Source: Pseudonocardia hierapolitana (GTDB lineage: Bacteria > Actinomycetota > Actinomycetes > Mycobacteriales > Pseudonocardiaceae). From it: a stretch of DNA of 64,000 nucleotides. The DNA is taken from contig NZ_VIWU01000001.1 in NCBI RefSeq assembly GCF_007994075.1, forward strand, positions 4,836,001-4,900,000, given 5' to 3'. This document shows positions 1 through 7,461 of the stretch, in pieces; the first letter of the stretch is position 1; every line of letters begins with the position of its first letter. The notes beneath the pieces are model-generated. The model did not search any database, was not told the origin of the DNA, and worked only from the letters and a program-made list of their open reading frames with translations. The position numbers and the translations under genes are program-made.

Positions 1-369
1 ACCGGGCCGCGCTTCACCCCGCGTCCACTGCCCGCCGACGACGTCACCGCCTACCTGTCCGGCCGCGTCTCCGCCGCGGCGTGGCGGTACCGGGCGCGCG
101 TGGTGGTGCACGCACCCGCCGACGAGATCGCGGCGCGCATCACGGCAGCGGTCGGGCACGTCGAGGCGCGCGACGCCGGGACGTGCGTCCTCCACACCGG
201 GTCGGACAGCCTCGACAGCCTCGCCGTGCACCTCGGCCTGCTCGGCGTGGACTTCGAGGTGGCCGACCCGCCGGAGCTGGTGGAGCACATCGCGCTCCTC
301 GCCGGGCGCTACACGCGCGCGGCGCGGCTGCGTGAGACGCGTGTGAAGCGGGATCAGGCATCCCGCTAG
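1..369 (+). CDS. WYL-domain transcriptional regulator, C-terminal part only
   Basis: The gene enters from the left edge in frame 1 and ends at TAG 367-369, so only the last 122 codons are visible. The segment resembles the C-terminal extension that follows the WYL domain in actinobacterial YafY/PafBC-type regulators: a strand reading RARVVVHAP, a short helix, a Gly-Ser turn, then a leucine-rich helix and the phrase VADPPELVEHI close to the end. In this family an N-terminal helix-turn-helix binds DNA and the WYL part senses a ligand or nucleic acid; neither is visible here. The tail is basic (RETRVKRDQASR). The assignment is by pattern only, and the regulated gene cannot be inferred. Confidence 0.7.
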   Translation, partial: TGPRFTPRPLPADDVTAYLSGRVSAAAWRYRARVVVHAPADEIAARITAAVGHVEARDAGTCVLHTGSDSLDSLAVHLGLLGVDFEVADPPELVEHIALLAGRYTRAARLRETRVKRDQASR

Positions 370-400
370 CCTCGGCCGCGACTGCGAAGGAGGGCGGGCC

Positions 401-1081
401 ATGGCGGCGCCGGCGTCGTACGACGAGATCGCGGACTGGTACGAGACCGAGTTCCTGCCCCGCAGCTCGGCGGACGATCCGCTCGGGGTCGACCGGTCGC
501 TTCGCGACCTGCTCGGGCCGGGCGACGGGATCTGCCTCGAGATCGGCTGCGGCACCGGGGTGCACGCGGCGAGCGTGCGCGCGCTGGGCTGGACGCCGGT
601 CGGTGTCGACGTCTCGGCCGGCATGCTCCGGCACGCACGGGGCCGGCTCGCGTGCGCCCGCGCCGACGCCGAACGGCTGCCGGTGGCCGACCGGGCGGTG
701 GACGCGGCCATCGCGATGATGGTCCACACCGACATGTCCGCCTACGCGGCCGTGCTCCGCGAGGTCGCGAGGGTGCTGCGCCCGGGCGGCGTGTTCGTCC
801 ACGTCGGCGTGCACCCGTGCTTCTGCGGCGGGTTCGCCGACCGCTCCGATCCGGACGCCGTGGTGATCCGCCCGGGATACGGCGACCGGCACTGGACGAA
901 GGAGTCCTGGACCGACCAGGGCATCCGGGACAAGATCGGCGCGAGCCACTTCCCGCTCGCGGAGCTGCTGAACGCCGTGCTGGACGCCGGGATGGTGCCG
1001 GAACGGTTCGTCGAGAGCGGCGGCTCGACGCCCGCGGTGCTGGCGCTGCGGGCCCGCATTCCGGCTCCCGCCCCGCGCTGA
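401..1081 (+). CDS. class I SAM-dependent methyltransferase
   Basis: A 226-residue protein of the usual length for a stand-alone Rossmann methyltransferase. Motif I is LEIGCGTGVHA at about residues 46-56, followed by the acidic end of strand 2 in VGVDVSAGML, which bind S-adenosylmethionine. LRPGGVFVHVGVHPCF is the post-motif III strand of UbiE/Methyltransf_11 proteins. A clear ribosome site (AGGAGGG) lies just upstream of ATG 401. The substrate cannot be told from sequence. It stands alone between the partial WYL gene and a zinc-finger gene. The C-terminal half has an aromatic, charged surface (WTKESWTDQ) that may shape a small-molecule pocket (inference). Confidence 0.85.
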   Translation: MAAPASYDEIADWYETEFLPRSSADDPLGVDRSLRDLLGPGDGICLEIGCGTGVHAASVRALGWTPVGVDVSAGMLRHARGRLACARADAERLPVADRAVDAAIAMMVHTDMSAYAAVLREVARVLRPGGVFVHVGVHPCFCGGFADRSDPDAVVIRPGYGDRHWTKESWTDQGIRDKIGASHFPLAELLNAVLDAGMVPERFVESGGSTPAVLALRARIPAPAPR

Positions 1082-1162
1082 GCGGCGCATTACGCCCTGT
1101 CGGTGGAACGCGCGGGCAGTGGCGTAAGGCTATTGTGCTGATATTGCGCTTACGGGGGTCGC
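1082..1162. promoter_or_regulatory. upstream region with repeated GCGTAA motif
   Basis: The spacer before the zinc-finger gene holds TTACGCC at 1090-1096, its inverted copy GGCGTAA at 1121-1127, and a third related copy (GCGCTTACG) at about 1146-1154. It is more A+T-rich than its surroundings (CTATTGTGCTGATATTG). The spacing suggests binding sites for a regulator near the promoter of the downstream gene. No test of this is possible from sequence alone. Confidence 0.3.
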
Positions 1163-1681
1163 ATGGAGACGAGCGGATACCGGATCAACGGCGCAGGCAC
1201 GGCGGTCGCGTTGGTCAACGCGGTCACCTCGGGTGCGGGGAGCTCGGACCGCGGGCTCGCGGAGCTGCTCGGCGCGCATCGCTACCTGGTGCCCGAACCG
1301 TCCGCGGCGGACGTGGACCGGCTGCGGGACTGGGCGCACCGGCTCCGCCCCGCGTTCGGTGGCCCCGGGGTGATCGCGCTGCTCAACGAGCTGCTCGCGG
1401 ACGTGCCGTTGCAGCCGCACATCTCCGACCACGGCCTCGGCCCGCACCTGCACTACGGCGAGCCGGGCGCGGGTCTCGTCGACCGGGTGCGGGCCAACAC
1501 GGCGTTCGGCCTCGCGCTGGCCGTGTGCGAGCACGGCGCCGAGCGGCTCGGGTGCTGCAAGGCCGCGGGCTGTGACCGCGTGTACGCCGACGTCCAGCGC
1601 GGCCCTCGGCGCCGCTACTGCTCGCGGGCGTGCCAGAACCGCAGCTCGGCGGCGGCCTTCCGGGCCCGGCGCGCTTCCTGA
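1163..1681 (+). CDS. CGNR-type zinc-finger protein (ABATE domain), CQNR variant
   Basis: A 172-residue protein with the layout of the actinobacterial ABATE/CGNR family: a variable, mostly helical N-terminal domain and a C-terminal treble-clef-like zinc finger. Candidate ligands are Cys132, Cys137, Cys153 and Cys157, spaced C-x4-C and C-x3-C around a basic RGPRRRYC stretch. The name-giving motif reads CQNR at 157-160 instead of CGNR, and the last residues are basic (AFRARRAS). Family members are thought to be DNA-binding regulators, often of stress or catabolic genes; no target is proven. Start ATG 1163 has GGGGGTCGC upstream as a weak ribosome site. The following MFS gene starts 4 bases after the stop, so the two are probably cotranscribed. 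Confidence 0.75.
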   Translation: METSGYRINGAGTAVALVNAVTSGAGSSDRGLAELLGAHRYLVPEPSAADVDRLRDWAHRLRPAFGGPGVIALLNELLADVPLQPHISDHGLGPHLHYGEPGAGLVDRVRANTAFGLALAVCEHGAERLGCCKAAGCDRVYADVQRGPRRRYCSRACQNRSSAAAFRARRAS

Positions 1682-1684
1682 ACC

Positions 1685-2866
1685 GTGCGGTGCCGGACGC
1701 CGCGCGGCACCCTCGCCGTGCTGTCGGTGACGTTGCTGCTGCTGAAGTCGACGTGGTTCTCCGCCACCGCGGTGATCCCACAGGTGCGCGCCGAGTGGGG
1801 GCTCTCGGGGGAGGGCGTGGCGTGGCTGACGATCGCGGTGCAGTGGGGTTTCGTCGCCGGCGCGCTCCTGTCCGCCGCGTTCACCGTGGCCGACGCGATC
1901 GCGCCCACCCGGCTGATCTTCCTGTCCTCGCTCGGCGCGGCAGGCGCCAACCTGCTCCTCCTCGCCACCGGTGGCCTCGCCCTCGGCGTCACCGCCCGGT
2001 TCGCCACGGGGTTCTTCATCGCGGGGGTCTACCCGCCAGCGCTCAAGCTGATCTCCACCTGGTACCGGCACCGGCGGGGCGCGGCCATGGGCCTGCTGGT
2101 CGGTGCGCTGAGCGTCAGTTCCGGGGTGCCGCACCTGGTGAACGGCCTCGGCGGGCTGGACTGGCGGATCGTCATCGTCACCACCTCGGTCCTCACCGTC
2201 GCCGGCGGCGTGGTCACGCTCGTCGCCATCGCGGAGGGCCCCTTCCCGTTCCCGGCAGCTGTGTTCGACCCGAGGCAGGTCCGGGCCGTGCTGCGCGACC
2301 GCGGCACCCGCCTCGCCGTGATCGGCTACCTGTGCCACATGTGGGAGCTGTACGCCATGTGGGCCTGGTTCCTCGTCTTCTTCACCGCGGCGATGCACCG
2401 CCGAGGGCTGGACGACCCGGTGCTGGCCGCGTACGTCACGTTCGCGGTGTTCGCGGTCGGCGGGCTCGCCAACTGGAGTTGCGGCGCCCTGGGCGACCGG
2501 ATCGGCCGCGAGCGCACCGCGATCGCGATGCTGGCCGTCTCGGGCACATGCGCGGCCACGATCGGGCTGCTGCTCGATGCGCCGTTGTGGCTGCTCGTCG
2601 TCGTCGGGTTGGTGTGGGGCTACAGCGTGGTCGGGGACTCCACCCAGTTCTCCACGCTCGTCACGGAGCTGGCCGACCAGAGCTACGTCGGCACCGCATT
2701 GACCGTGCAGATGGCGCTCGGGTTCCTGCTCACCGGCGCGACGATCTGGCTCGTTCCCGCCATCGAGCAGGCAGCCGGCTGGCACTGGGCGCTCGCCGTG
2801 CTCGCCGTCGGCCCTCTCGTCGGGATCGTCGCGATGCACCGGCTCCTCAGAAGTCGCTCGCCGTGA
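1685..2866 (+). CDS. MFS transporter
   Basis: A 393-residue membrane protein with about 12 hydrophobic segments in two bundles of six, typical of the major facilitator superfamily. It begins GTG 1685, three bases after the stop of the zinc-finger gene. The loop RHRRGAAMGLLVG in the first half and GALGDRIGRERTAIAMLA in the second half are the conserved cytoplasmic loops of MFS carriers. Overall it is nearest to the cyanate/nitroimidazole-type (CynX/NimT) and related permeases by its pattern, but the substrate is unknown. Pairing with the CGNR protein suggests control of uptake or export by that regulator (inference). Confidence 0.85.
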   Translation: MRCRTPRGTLAVLSVTLLLLKSTWFSATAVIPQVRAEWGLSGEGVAWLTIAVQWGFVAGALLSAAFTVADAIAPTRLIFLSSLGAAGANLLLLATGGLALGVTARFATGFFIAGVYPPALKLISTWYRHRRGAAMGLLVGALSVSSGVPHLVNGLGGLDWRIVIVTTSVLTVAGGVVTLVAIAEGPFPFPAAVFDPRQVRAVLRDRGTRLAVIGYLCHMWELYAMWAWFLVFFTAAMHRRGLDDPVLAAYVTFAVFAVGGLANWSCGALGDRIGRERTAIAMLAVSGTCAATIGLLLDAPLWLLVVVGLVWGYSVVGDSTQFSTLVTELADQSYVGTALTVQMALGFLLTGATIWLVPAIEQAAGWHWALAVLAVGPLVGIVAMHRLLRSRSP

Positions 2867-2881
2867 CCGGAGGACCACGGA

Positions 2882-2887
2882 TACGGT
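2882..2887 (+). promoter_or_regulatory. -10 box TACGGT of a leaderless start
   Basis: TACGGT ends 7 nt before the GTG at 2895, and there is no purine-rich ribosome site between. In actinobacteria this spacing places the transcript 5' end at the start codon. No good -35 element is visible. Confidence 0.4.
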
Positions 2888-2894
2888 CCCCGGC

Positions 2895-3782
2895 GTGATC
2901 TACGAGCACCCGCTGGCCTACCTGCTCGGGATCGAAGGCGTCGCCCTGCTGCGCGGGTTCGTCGGCGAGTACGACCGCGAGTTCGTGGAAGCGCGGATCG
3001 CGGAGGTCCGCCGGCTGCTCGCCGACGAGACGCTGGCCGGCGCGGCCGTCGCCGTCGAACGGGTGGGCACAGTCGAGGGCTACCGGATCTGGTCGGCCAC
3101 CTACGACGACGGTCGCAACACCGCGTTCGACTTCGACGAGCCGATCGTCGAGGAGATCGTGGACGCGGTCCCCGCGGGGGTCGCGGTCGACGCCGCCTGC
3201 GGCACCGGCCGGTTCTCCGCGCTGCTGGCCGCGCGCGGGCATCGGGTGATCGGAGTGGACAGCTCGCCGGAGATGCTCGCCCGGGCCCGGGCGAACGTCG
3301 CAGGCGCGGACTTCCGGTCGGGCGAGCTCGCCGCACTGCCGGTCGCCGACACGTCCGCCGACCTCGTGACCTGCGGCCTGGCGCTGTCCCACGTCCCCAA
3401 CCTCCGCCCGGCCTTCACGGAGTTCGCGCGGGTCCTGCGTCCCGGTGGCCACCTGGTGATCTCCGACATGCACCCCGAGCGCATCCTGCGTGGCGCCAAC
3501 CCCACCCTCCGCGACCCGGACGGACGCCCCGGCCGGCTGCCCGGCCACCGCCACCTCGTGGGTGACTACTTGCGCGCAGCGCTCGCTGCGGGTCTGGAGC
3601 TGCGCCGCTGCGAGGAGCCCGTCACGGAACCCTCCCCTCTCGGGCCTCCGGCGACGGAGCTGGGGCCGTGGGAGGTCTGGCCGTGGTCGCTCGCCGCGGT
3701 GGTGCCGGAGGCCGCGAGGGCGGCTGACGCAGGCGTCCCCGTCGAGATCATCTGGCACTTCCAGCTGGCGCAGCGGCCGTGA
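2895..3782 (+). CDS. class I SAM-dependent methyltransferase
   Basis: A 295-residue protein with an N-terminal helical extension of about 90 residues before the methyltransferase fold. Motif I is VDAACGTGRFSALL at about residues 97-110 and the strand-2 acid lies in VIGVDSSPEMLARA; LRPGGHLVISDMHPE is the post-motif III strand. The order matches the UbiE/Methyltransf_11 group. Start GTG 2895 was chosen because a TACGGT box lies 7 nt upstream and no earlier start has better signals. Its 3' end overlaps the convergent SDR gene by 35 bases, so the two may interfere at the transcript level. Substrate unknown. Confidence 0.85.
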   Translation: MIYEHPLAYLLGIEGVALLRGFVGEYDREFVEARIAEVRRLLADETLAGAAVAVERVGTVEGYRIWSATYDDGRNTAFDFDEPIVEEIVDAVPAGVAVDAACGTGRFSALLAARGHRVIGVDSSPEMLARARANVAGADFRSGELAALPVADTSADLVTCGLALSHVPNLRPAFTEFARVLRPGGHLVISDMHPERILRGANPTLRDPDGRPGRLPGHRHLVGDYLRAALAAGLELRRCEEPVTEPSPLGPPATELGPWEVWPWSLAAVVPEAARAADAGVPVEIIWHFQLAQRP

Positions 3783-4476
3783 GCTGCGGGTAGAGCACCG
3801 GCAGCTCGGCCGAGAGCCCACTGCGGACCGTGCGGCTGACGTCGTCGGCCACCACCTCGAGCGCGCTGTCCGCGACCCCGTCGAGGGCGAGCGCGGCGAT
3901 CACCGCCGGGTCGCTCTTGGCCACGTCGAGGTGGGCGACCATGTCGGTGTCCATGTACCCGACGTGCAGGGCCGTGGTGGTGATGCCGCGCGGCGCCAGC
4001 TCCAGGCGCAGGGAGTTGGTGAGCGCCAGCTCGGCCGCCTTCGCGGCGCTGTAGGCGCCCGACGTGGCCGGGTGGAACCAGGACAGCACCGAGAGCACGT
4101 TGAGCACCGCCCCGCCGCCGTTCGCCGCGATGATCGGGGCAAAGGCCCTGGTGACGGCCAGTGTTCCGAAGTAGTGGGTCTCCATCTCCAGGCGGATGGC
4201 GGCCGGGTCGCCGTCGAGCAGGGTGGCGCGGGTGCTCGAGCCGGCGTTGTTGACCAGCACGGTCACGTCGGCCGCCGCGGCCGCTGCGGCGGCCACCGAC
4301 ACCGGGTCGGTGATGTCCAGCCGCAGCGGGGTGACGCCGGGCAGGTCCACGGCCTCCGGGTTGCGGGCCGCCGCGTACACCTTCCGCGCCCCGCGCTCCA
4401 GCAGACCGGCGGCGAGGCGCCGCCCCAGGCCCCGGTTCGCCCCCGTGACCAGCGCGACCGAGTTCCGGATCTCCAT
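3748..4476 (-). CDS. short-chain dehydrogenase/reductase (SDR)
   Basis: A 242-residue classical SDR. The cofactor motif TGANRGLG lies at about residues 11-18, the NNAG motif in VTVLVNNAGSS, and the catalytic Ser-Tyr-Lys are in VLSVLSWFHPATSGAYSAAK. VYAAARNPEA after strand 2 has an Arg, favouring NADP(H). The family reduces or oxidises carbonyl/alcohol groups; the substrate is not evident. Ribosome site GGGAGGGC precedes the ATG at 4476. An HxlR-family regulator gene is divergent 81 bp away, an arrangement in which HxlR proteins usually control the neighbouring oxidoreductase in response to reactive electrophiles (known for HxlR/YodB; inferred here). Confidence 0.9.
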   Translation of the reverse strand: MEIRNSVALVTGANRGLGRRLAAGLLERGARKVYAAARNPEAVDLPGVTPLRLDITDPVSVAAAAAAAADVTVLVNNAGSSTRATLLDGDPAAIRLEMETHYFGTLAVTRAFAPIIAANGGGAVLNVLSVLSWFHPATSGAYSAAKAAELALTNSLRLELAPRGITTTALHVGYMDTDMVAHLDVAKSDPAVIAALALDGVADSALEVVADDVSRTVRSGLSAELPVLYPQLTAAAPAGSAR

Positions 4477-4545
4477 GATGCCCTCCCAGGCTGTGTAGGT
4501 TCTTCCAAGTTAGCCCTCTGCATAGGAAAAGCCAACCCAGCTCGG

Positions 4546-4551
4546 TATGAT
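4546..4551 (+). promoter_or_regulatory. -10 box TATGAT, leaderless start of the HxlR gene
   Basis: TATGAT, one base from the TATAAT consensus, ends 6 nt before GTG 4558, so transcription probably begins at the start codon. The whole 81-bp spacer to the SDR gene is unusually A+T-rich for this window and is the likely shared regulatory region. Confidence 0.5.
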
Positions 4552-4557
4552 GGTCCC

Positions 4558-5004
4558 GTGGCTGTGACGGAGCAGACGTGCTCGATCGCGCGCTCGCTGG
4601 AGGTGCTCGGCGAGCGCTGGACGTTCCTGATCCTGCGCGAGGCGCTGTCGGGCACCTCGCGCTTCGCCGACTTCCGGTCCGCGCTCGGCGTGGCGCCGGA
4701 CATCCTCTCCGACCGCCTCGCCACCCTCGTGGACGCGGGCGTGCTGGAGAAGCGGCCCTACCGCGAACCCGGCGCGCGGGCGCGCGACAGCTACCACCTC
4801 ACGGAGGCGGGCCACGAGCTGAAGGTCGTGCTCGGGGCGCTGCAGCAGTGGGGCGACCAGCACCGCCCCTACGAGCCGGGCCCGACGGTGGTTCGCCGCT
4901 CAGCCGACGGCCGCCCGTTGCACGTGGCGTTCGTGGACGAGGAGGGCGTCGAGGTCCCGCTGGATGAGGTCCGCTTCCGGCGGACGTCCACGTACCCGGC
5001 CTGA
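4558..5004 (+). CDS. HxlR-family winged-helix transcriptional regulator
   Basis: A 148-residue regulator beginning at GTG 4558. It contains the HxlR signature: CSIARSLEVLGERWTFLILRE near the N-terminus, the recognition region FADFRSALGVAPDILSDRL, and the wing YHLTEAGHEL. The Cys in EQTCSIAR corresponds to the redox-sensing Cys position of YodB/HypR-type members (known for those proteins; inferred here). A C-terminal extension of about 40 residues follows the DNA-binding domain. It lies divergent from the SDR gene, its probable target. Confidence 0.9.
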   Translation: MAVTEQTCSIARSLEVLGERWTFLILREALSGTSRFADFRSALGVAPDILSDRLATLVDAGVLEKRPYREPGARARDSYHLTEAGHELKVVLGALQQWGDQHRPYEPGPTVVRRSADGRPLHVAFVDEEGVEVPLDEVRFRRTSTYPA

Positions 5005-5037
5005 CGGCGTCACGCCGGCGGGCCGACCCGCCGTCAG
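5001..5037. terminator. hairpin between convergent HxlR and GNAT genes
   Basis: CTGACGGCG at 5001-5009 pairs with CGCCGTCAG at 5029-5037, and a nested alternative CGGCGGG (5016-5022)/CCCGCCG (5027-5033) is also possible. It overlaps the HxlR stop codon and sits between convergent genes. No T-run follows, as is usual for actinobacterial terminators. Confidence 0.5.
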
Positions 5038-5080
5038 TGCGCCGCTTCGGCAACTCCACGTGTGCGCGGAGTGTTCCCGC

Positions 5081-5608
5081 TCACCCCGGCAGCGCCAGCT
5101 CGTACCGGCTGACGCCGACCGCGGACCCCGGCTCTCCGCGCCCACCGGGCGGTCCGGTGACCTCGACGTCGCCACGATGGCGGAACCCGGCCGCCTCGTA
5201 GTAGTCGCGAAGCCTGCGGTTCGACGCCACGCAGTCCAGCCGCAGGTAGTGGCATCCCTCCGCGGCCGCCCGCCTCGCTGCCCAGCCGAGGATCCGGCCG
5301 CCGAGCCCGGCGGCGACGCGGCGGACCGCGAGCCGGTGCACGTAGGTGGCGGAGGCCGGATGGTCGGCCCACAACCTGTCGGCCCGGTCGAGCGTCACCG
5401 TGGCGAGGACGTGCTCGTCGTCGACCGCCAGCCAGGTCTCGCCTGCGAGCACCGCCGGCTCGACCCGTACCCGCTCGAAGCGGGGCGGCCACTGCCGCAC
5501 GCCGCGCGCGTCCAGCCAGCCCGCCACCTCGTCGAGCACGGCGAGCACGTCTGCGATCTCCCCGGTTCCGGCGCGGCGCATCGTGGGCGGAACGTGCTCG
5601 CTCCTCAC
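5081..5608 (-). CDS. GNAT-family N-acetyltransferase
   Basis: A 175-residue acetyltransferase of the Gcn5-related family. The acetyl-CoA-binding region is VHRLAVRRVAAGLGGRIL, a slightly altered R/Q-x-x-G-x-G/A loop, followed by CHYLRLDCVASNRRLRDYYEAAGF, the C-terminal motif of the fold. WLAVDDEHVLATVTL is the central strand. It probably transfers an acetyl group to an amine; substrate unknown. Its ATG overlaps the stop of the APH-like kinase gene by 4 bases (5605-5608), so both are translated from one message. Being cotranscribed with an aminoglycoside-kinase-like protein makes a drug- or sugar-amine substrate possible, but this is inference. Confidence 0.85.
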   Translation of the reverse strand: MRSEHVPPTMRRAGTGEIADVLAVLDEVAGWLDARGVRQWPPRFERVRVEPAVLAGETWLAVDDEHVLATVTLDRADRLWADHPASATYVHRLAVRRVAAGLGGRILGWAARRAAAEGCHYLRLDCVASNRRLRDYYEAAGFRHRGDVEVTGPPGGRGEPGSAVGVSRYELALPG

Positions 5609-6351
5609 GACATGTCCCAGAGCAACCGGTAGTAGGCGATCCGCCGCCGGTCAGGCGCGATCCCGTACCCCTTGTAGACGAAGCCGTCGTAGCCCGGCCC
5701 GTAGTTCCACTCCGTGCTCCAGGACGCGACAGCGAGGTCGGCCCACCGGTCGGCCACGCCGAGCGAACCGAGGTCCACGTGTGCGGCGAACGTGCCGTCG
5801 TCGTGCAGGAGGGTGTTCGGGGCGCAGGCGTCGCCGTGGCAGACCACGAGGCGGTCGATCGGCGGCGGCTCGGCGAGGTCCGGATGCCGGGGCTCCGCGC
5901 GGGCGAGCCTGCGCTCGACGCTCCAGTCGAACGGACACTCCTCGACGGGCAGGGCGTCGTGGAGCAGGCGCAGGCCGCGCCCGATCGCCGTCGCCGCGGT
6001 GGCCGGCTCGGCGATCCACCTCGGGTCCACCGCCGAGCGGCCCGGCACTTCCTCCGTCACCAGCCATGATCCGTCCGCGTCCCCGCCCAGCTCGAGCACG
6101 TGGGGAACCGGCACTCGTCCCTGTGCCCACCTCAGTCGCTCCGCCTCGCCGGCGAGGTCGATCTCCGGGGTGCCGGTGGCGACCCACTTCGCGTACCGGA
6201 CGCGGCCCTCCCCACCGCCCAGGCGGAAGGTGAGCCCGCCCAGCAGGTTCTGCCACACCGGGACGAGCGGATCTCCGCCCGCGAGCTTCGCGATGACGGC
6301 GGGGACGGCAACCGGGTCGGTGGGGCTACCAGCGAGGTCGGGTCGGCTCAC
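5605..6351 (-). CDS. APH(3')-like aminoglycoside phosphotransferase family protein
   Basis: A 248-residue kinase, close to the 250-270 residues of APH(3') enzymes. The catalytic loop HGDACAPN (172-179, catalytic Asp174) and the metal-binding segment with Asp193 followed by GSLGVADRWADLA are the same pattern as in APH(3')-II, which has HGDACLPN and GRLGVADRYQD; the C-terminal GIAPDRRRIAYYRLL also matches that enzyme's GIAAPDSQRIAFYRLL. VRYAKW supplies the ATP-anchoring Lys. Known members phosphorylate the 3'-OH of aminoglycosides such as kanamycin; whether this one confers resistance is not shown by sequence. Start GTG 6351. It is followed by the overlapping acetyltransferase gene. Confidence 0.85.
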   Translation of the reverse strand: MSRPDLAGSPTDPVAVPAVIAKLAGGDPLVPVWQNLLGGLTFRLGGGEGRVRYAKWVATGTPEIDLAGEAERLRWAQGRVPVPHVLELGGDADGSWLVTEEVPGRSAVDPRWIAEPATAATAIGRGLRLLHDALPVEECPFDWSVERRLARAEPRHPDLAEPPPIDRLVVCHGDACAPNTLLHDDGTFAAHVDLGSLGVADRWADLAVASWSTEWNYGPGYDGFVYKGYGIAPDRRRIAYYRLLWDMS

Positions 6352-6513
6352 GGTTCCATGATCGTGACGCGCTCGATCCCATTCCAGCCAGTTGGTGCCG
6401 GAAACCTCCCGGCTGCCGGAACGCAGCGTCGTGCCGTTCAGGCTGCCGACTTGACCCGGCGGGGGAGGAGGGCGTCGAGGATGGGTTCGGGGTCGAGGCG
6501 ATCGGTCCTGTCC
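6352..6513. other. non-coding spacer with possible transposase remnant
   Basis: The 162-bp spacer carries no convincing gene. On the minus strand, just upstream of the APH-like gene, a short frame ends in DALLPRRVKSAA, which resembles the LLPRR tail region of some actinobacterial DDE transposases. No terminal inverted repeats are seen, so a decayed insertion sequence is only a weak possibility. Confidence 0.2.
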
Positions 6514-7392
6514 TCATGAGTTCGCCCCGCACAGCACGAGACACGGGAGCTCACCCGGGACGCGCCCCGCCAGCCACGCCGCGAAGGGGGCCGCCGCGGC
6601 GGGCTCGACGCGCAGCCGGAACTCCTCCCACAGCCGCTCCTGCGCCGAGACGATCTCGGCGTCGCCCACGAGCAGCGGCACCGCGCCGGCGGTCCGCAGC
6701 ACTGCGAAGGGCACCTCGCCGATCCGGGTGGCGCCCAGGGCGGACGAGGCCACCGAGTCGATCTCCACGTCAACCGGTGTGCCTGCCTCGAGCGCGGCGT
6801 GCACCGCCCGGCAGCCGGTCGGCTCGACGGTGACGACCGTGCGGCCCCCGGCGGCGAGTGCGGTGCCGGCGGCCAGGCCGCCACCGCCCGCCGCGACCAC
6901 GATCGCGTCGACGTCCTGGCAGTCCTCGACGACCTCGGCCGTGGCCGTCCCCTGCCCGGCCACGACGGCGGGGTCGTCGTAGGCGTGCACGTACCGGCCG
7001 GGTTCGGCGCGGGCGGCCACCGCGGCGTCGGCGTAGGTCTCGCCGTGGCGGATCAGCTTGGCCCCGGTCGCCTCGATGCGCCTCGCCTTGCTCTCGGGCA
7101 CTTCGCGCGGCACGTAGACGACCGCCGGGACGCCGAGGACGCCGGCCGCGGTGGCGACGCCGAGCCCGTGGTTGCCGCCGGACGCCGTGACCACGCGCTC
7201 CGGCGGTTCGGCGGAGAGCAGCGCGTTCAGGGCTCCCCGGATCTTGAACGACCCGCTGCGCTGCAGGTGTTCGAGCTTCAGCAGCACCGGCCGGCCGTCG
7301 ACGTCGGCGCGCAGGATCGGGGTCCGTCGGACGTGCGGGGCCACGCGGGTCGCGGCGGTGGCGACGTCGGCGGCGGTCGGGAGGGGCGTCAT
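6514..7392 (-). CDS. threonine/serine dehydratase-like PLP enzyme
   Basis: A 292-residue fold-type II PLP enzyme. The lysine that forms the Schiff base is in GSFKIRGALN, the phosphate-binding loop is SGGNHGLGVA, and the glycine-rich loop VVAAGGGGLAAGTALA follows. These are the hallmarks of threonine ammonia-lyase/serine dehydratase. No C-terminal ACT domain is present, so it resembles short catabolic forms rather than biosynthetic IlvA. Start ATG 7392 was chosen over an in-frame start at 7443 because a good promoter (-35 at 7443-7438, -10 at 7421-7416) would overlap the longer form. The divergent LysR gene is its probable regulator. Confidence 0.85.
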   Translation of the reverse strand: MTPLPTAADVATAATRVAPHVRRTPILRADVDGRPVLLKLEHLQRSGSFKIRGALNALLSAEPPERVVTASGGNHGLGVATAAGVLGVPAVVYVPREVPESKARRIEATGAKLIRHGETYADAAVAARAEPGRYVHAYDDPAVVAGQGTATAEVVEDCQDVDAIVVAAGGGGLAAGTALAAGGRTVVTVEPTGCRAVHAALEAGTPVDVEIDSVASSALGATRIGEVPFAVLRTAGAVPLLVGDAEIVSAQERLWEEFRLRVEPAAAAPFAAWLAGRVPGELPCLVLCGANS

Positions 7393-7415
7393 ACGCCGAG
7401 GATGCGCCGTCCCGA

Positions 7416-7443
7416 TCGTTAAGCTGTAGTTCGACTTGCTCAA
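7416..7443 (-). promoter_or_regulatory. promoter of the PLP dehydratase gene
   Basis: Reading the minus strand, TTGAGC (7443-7438) and TAACGA (7421-7416) are separated by 16 nt. The A+T-rich 69-bp spacer between dehydratase and LysR genes is the likely LysR binding region. Confidence 0.4.
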
Positions 7444-7461
7444 CCAGCATTAGGAACACTG

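Noticed and set aside
3490..4557. In-frame extension upstream of the HxlR gene
   Set aside because: It runs antisense through the SDR gene and has no protein-like features; TATGAT 6 nt before GTG 4558 decides the start.
7393..7443. Longer dehydratase start at 7443 (MSKSNYSL...)
   Set aside because: It would overlap the promoter elements and adds residues not typical of the family.
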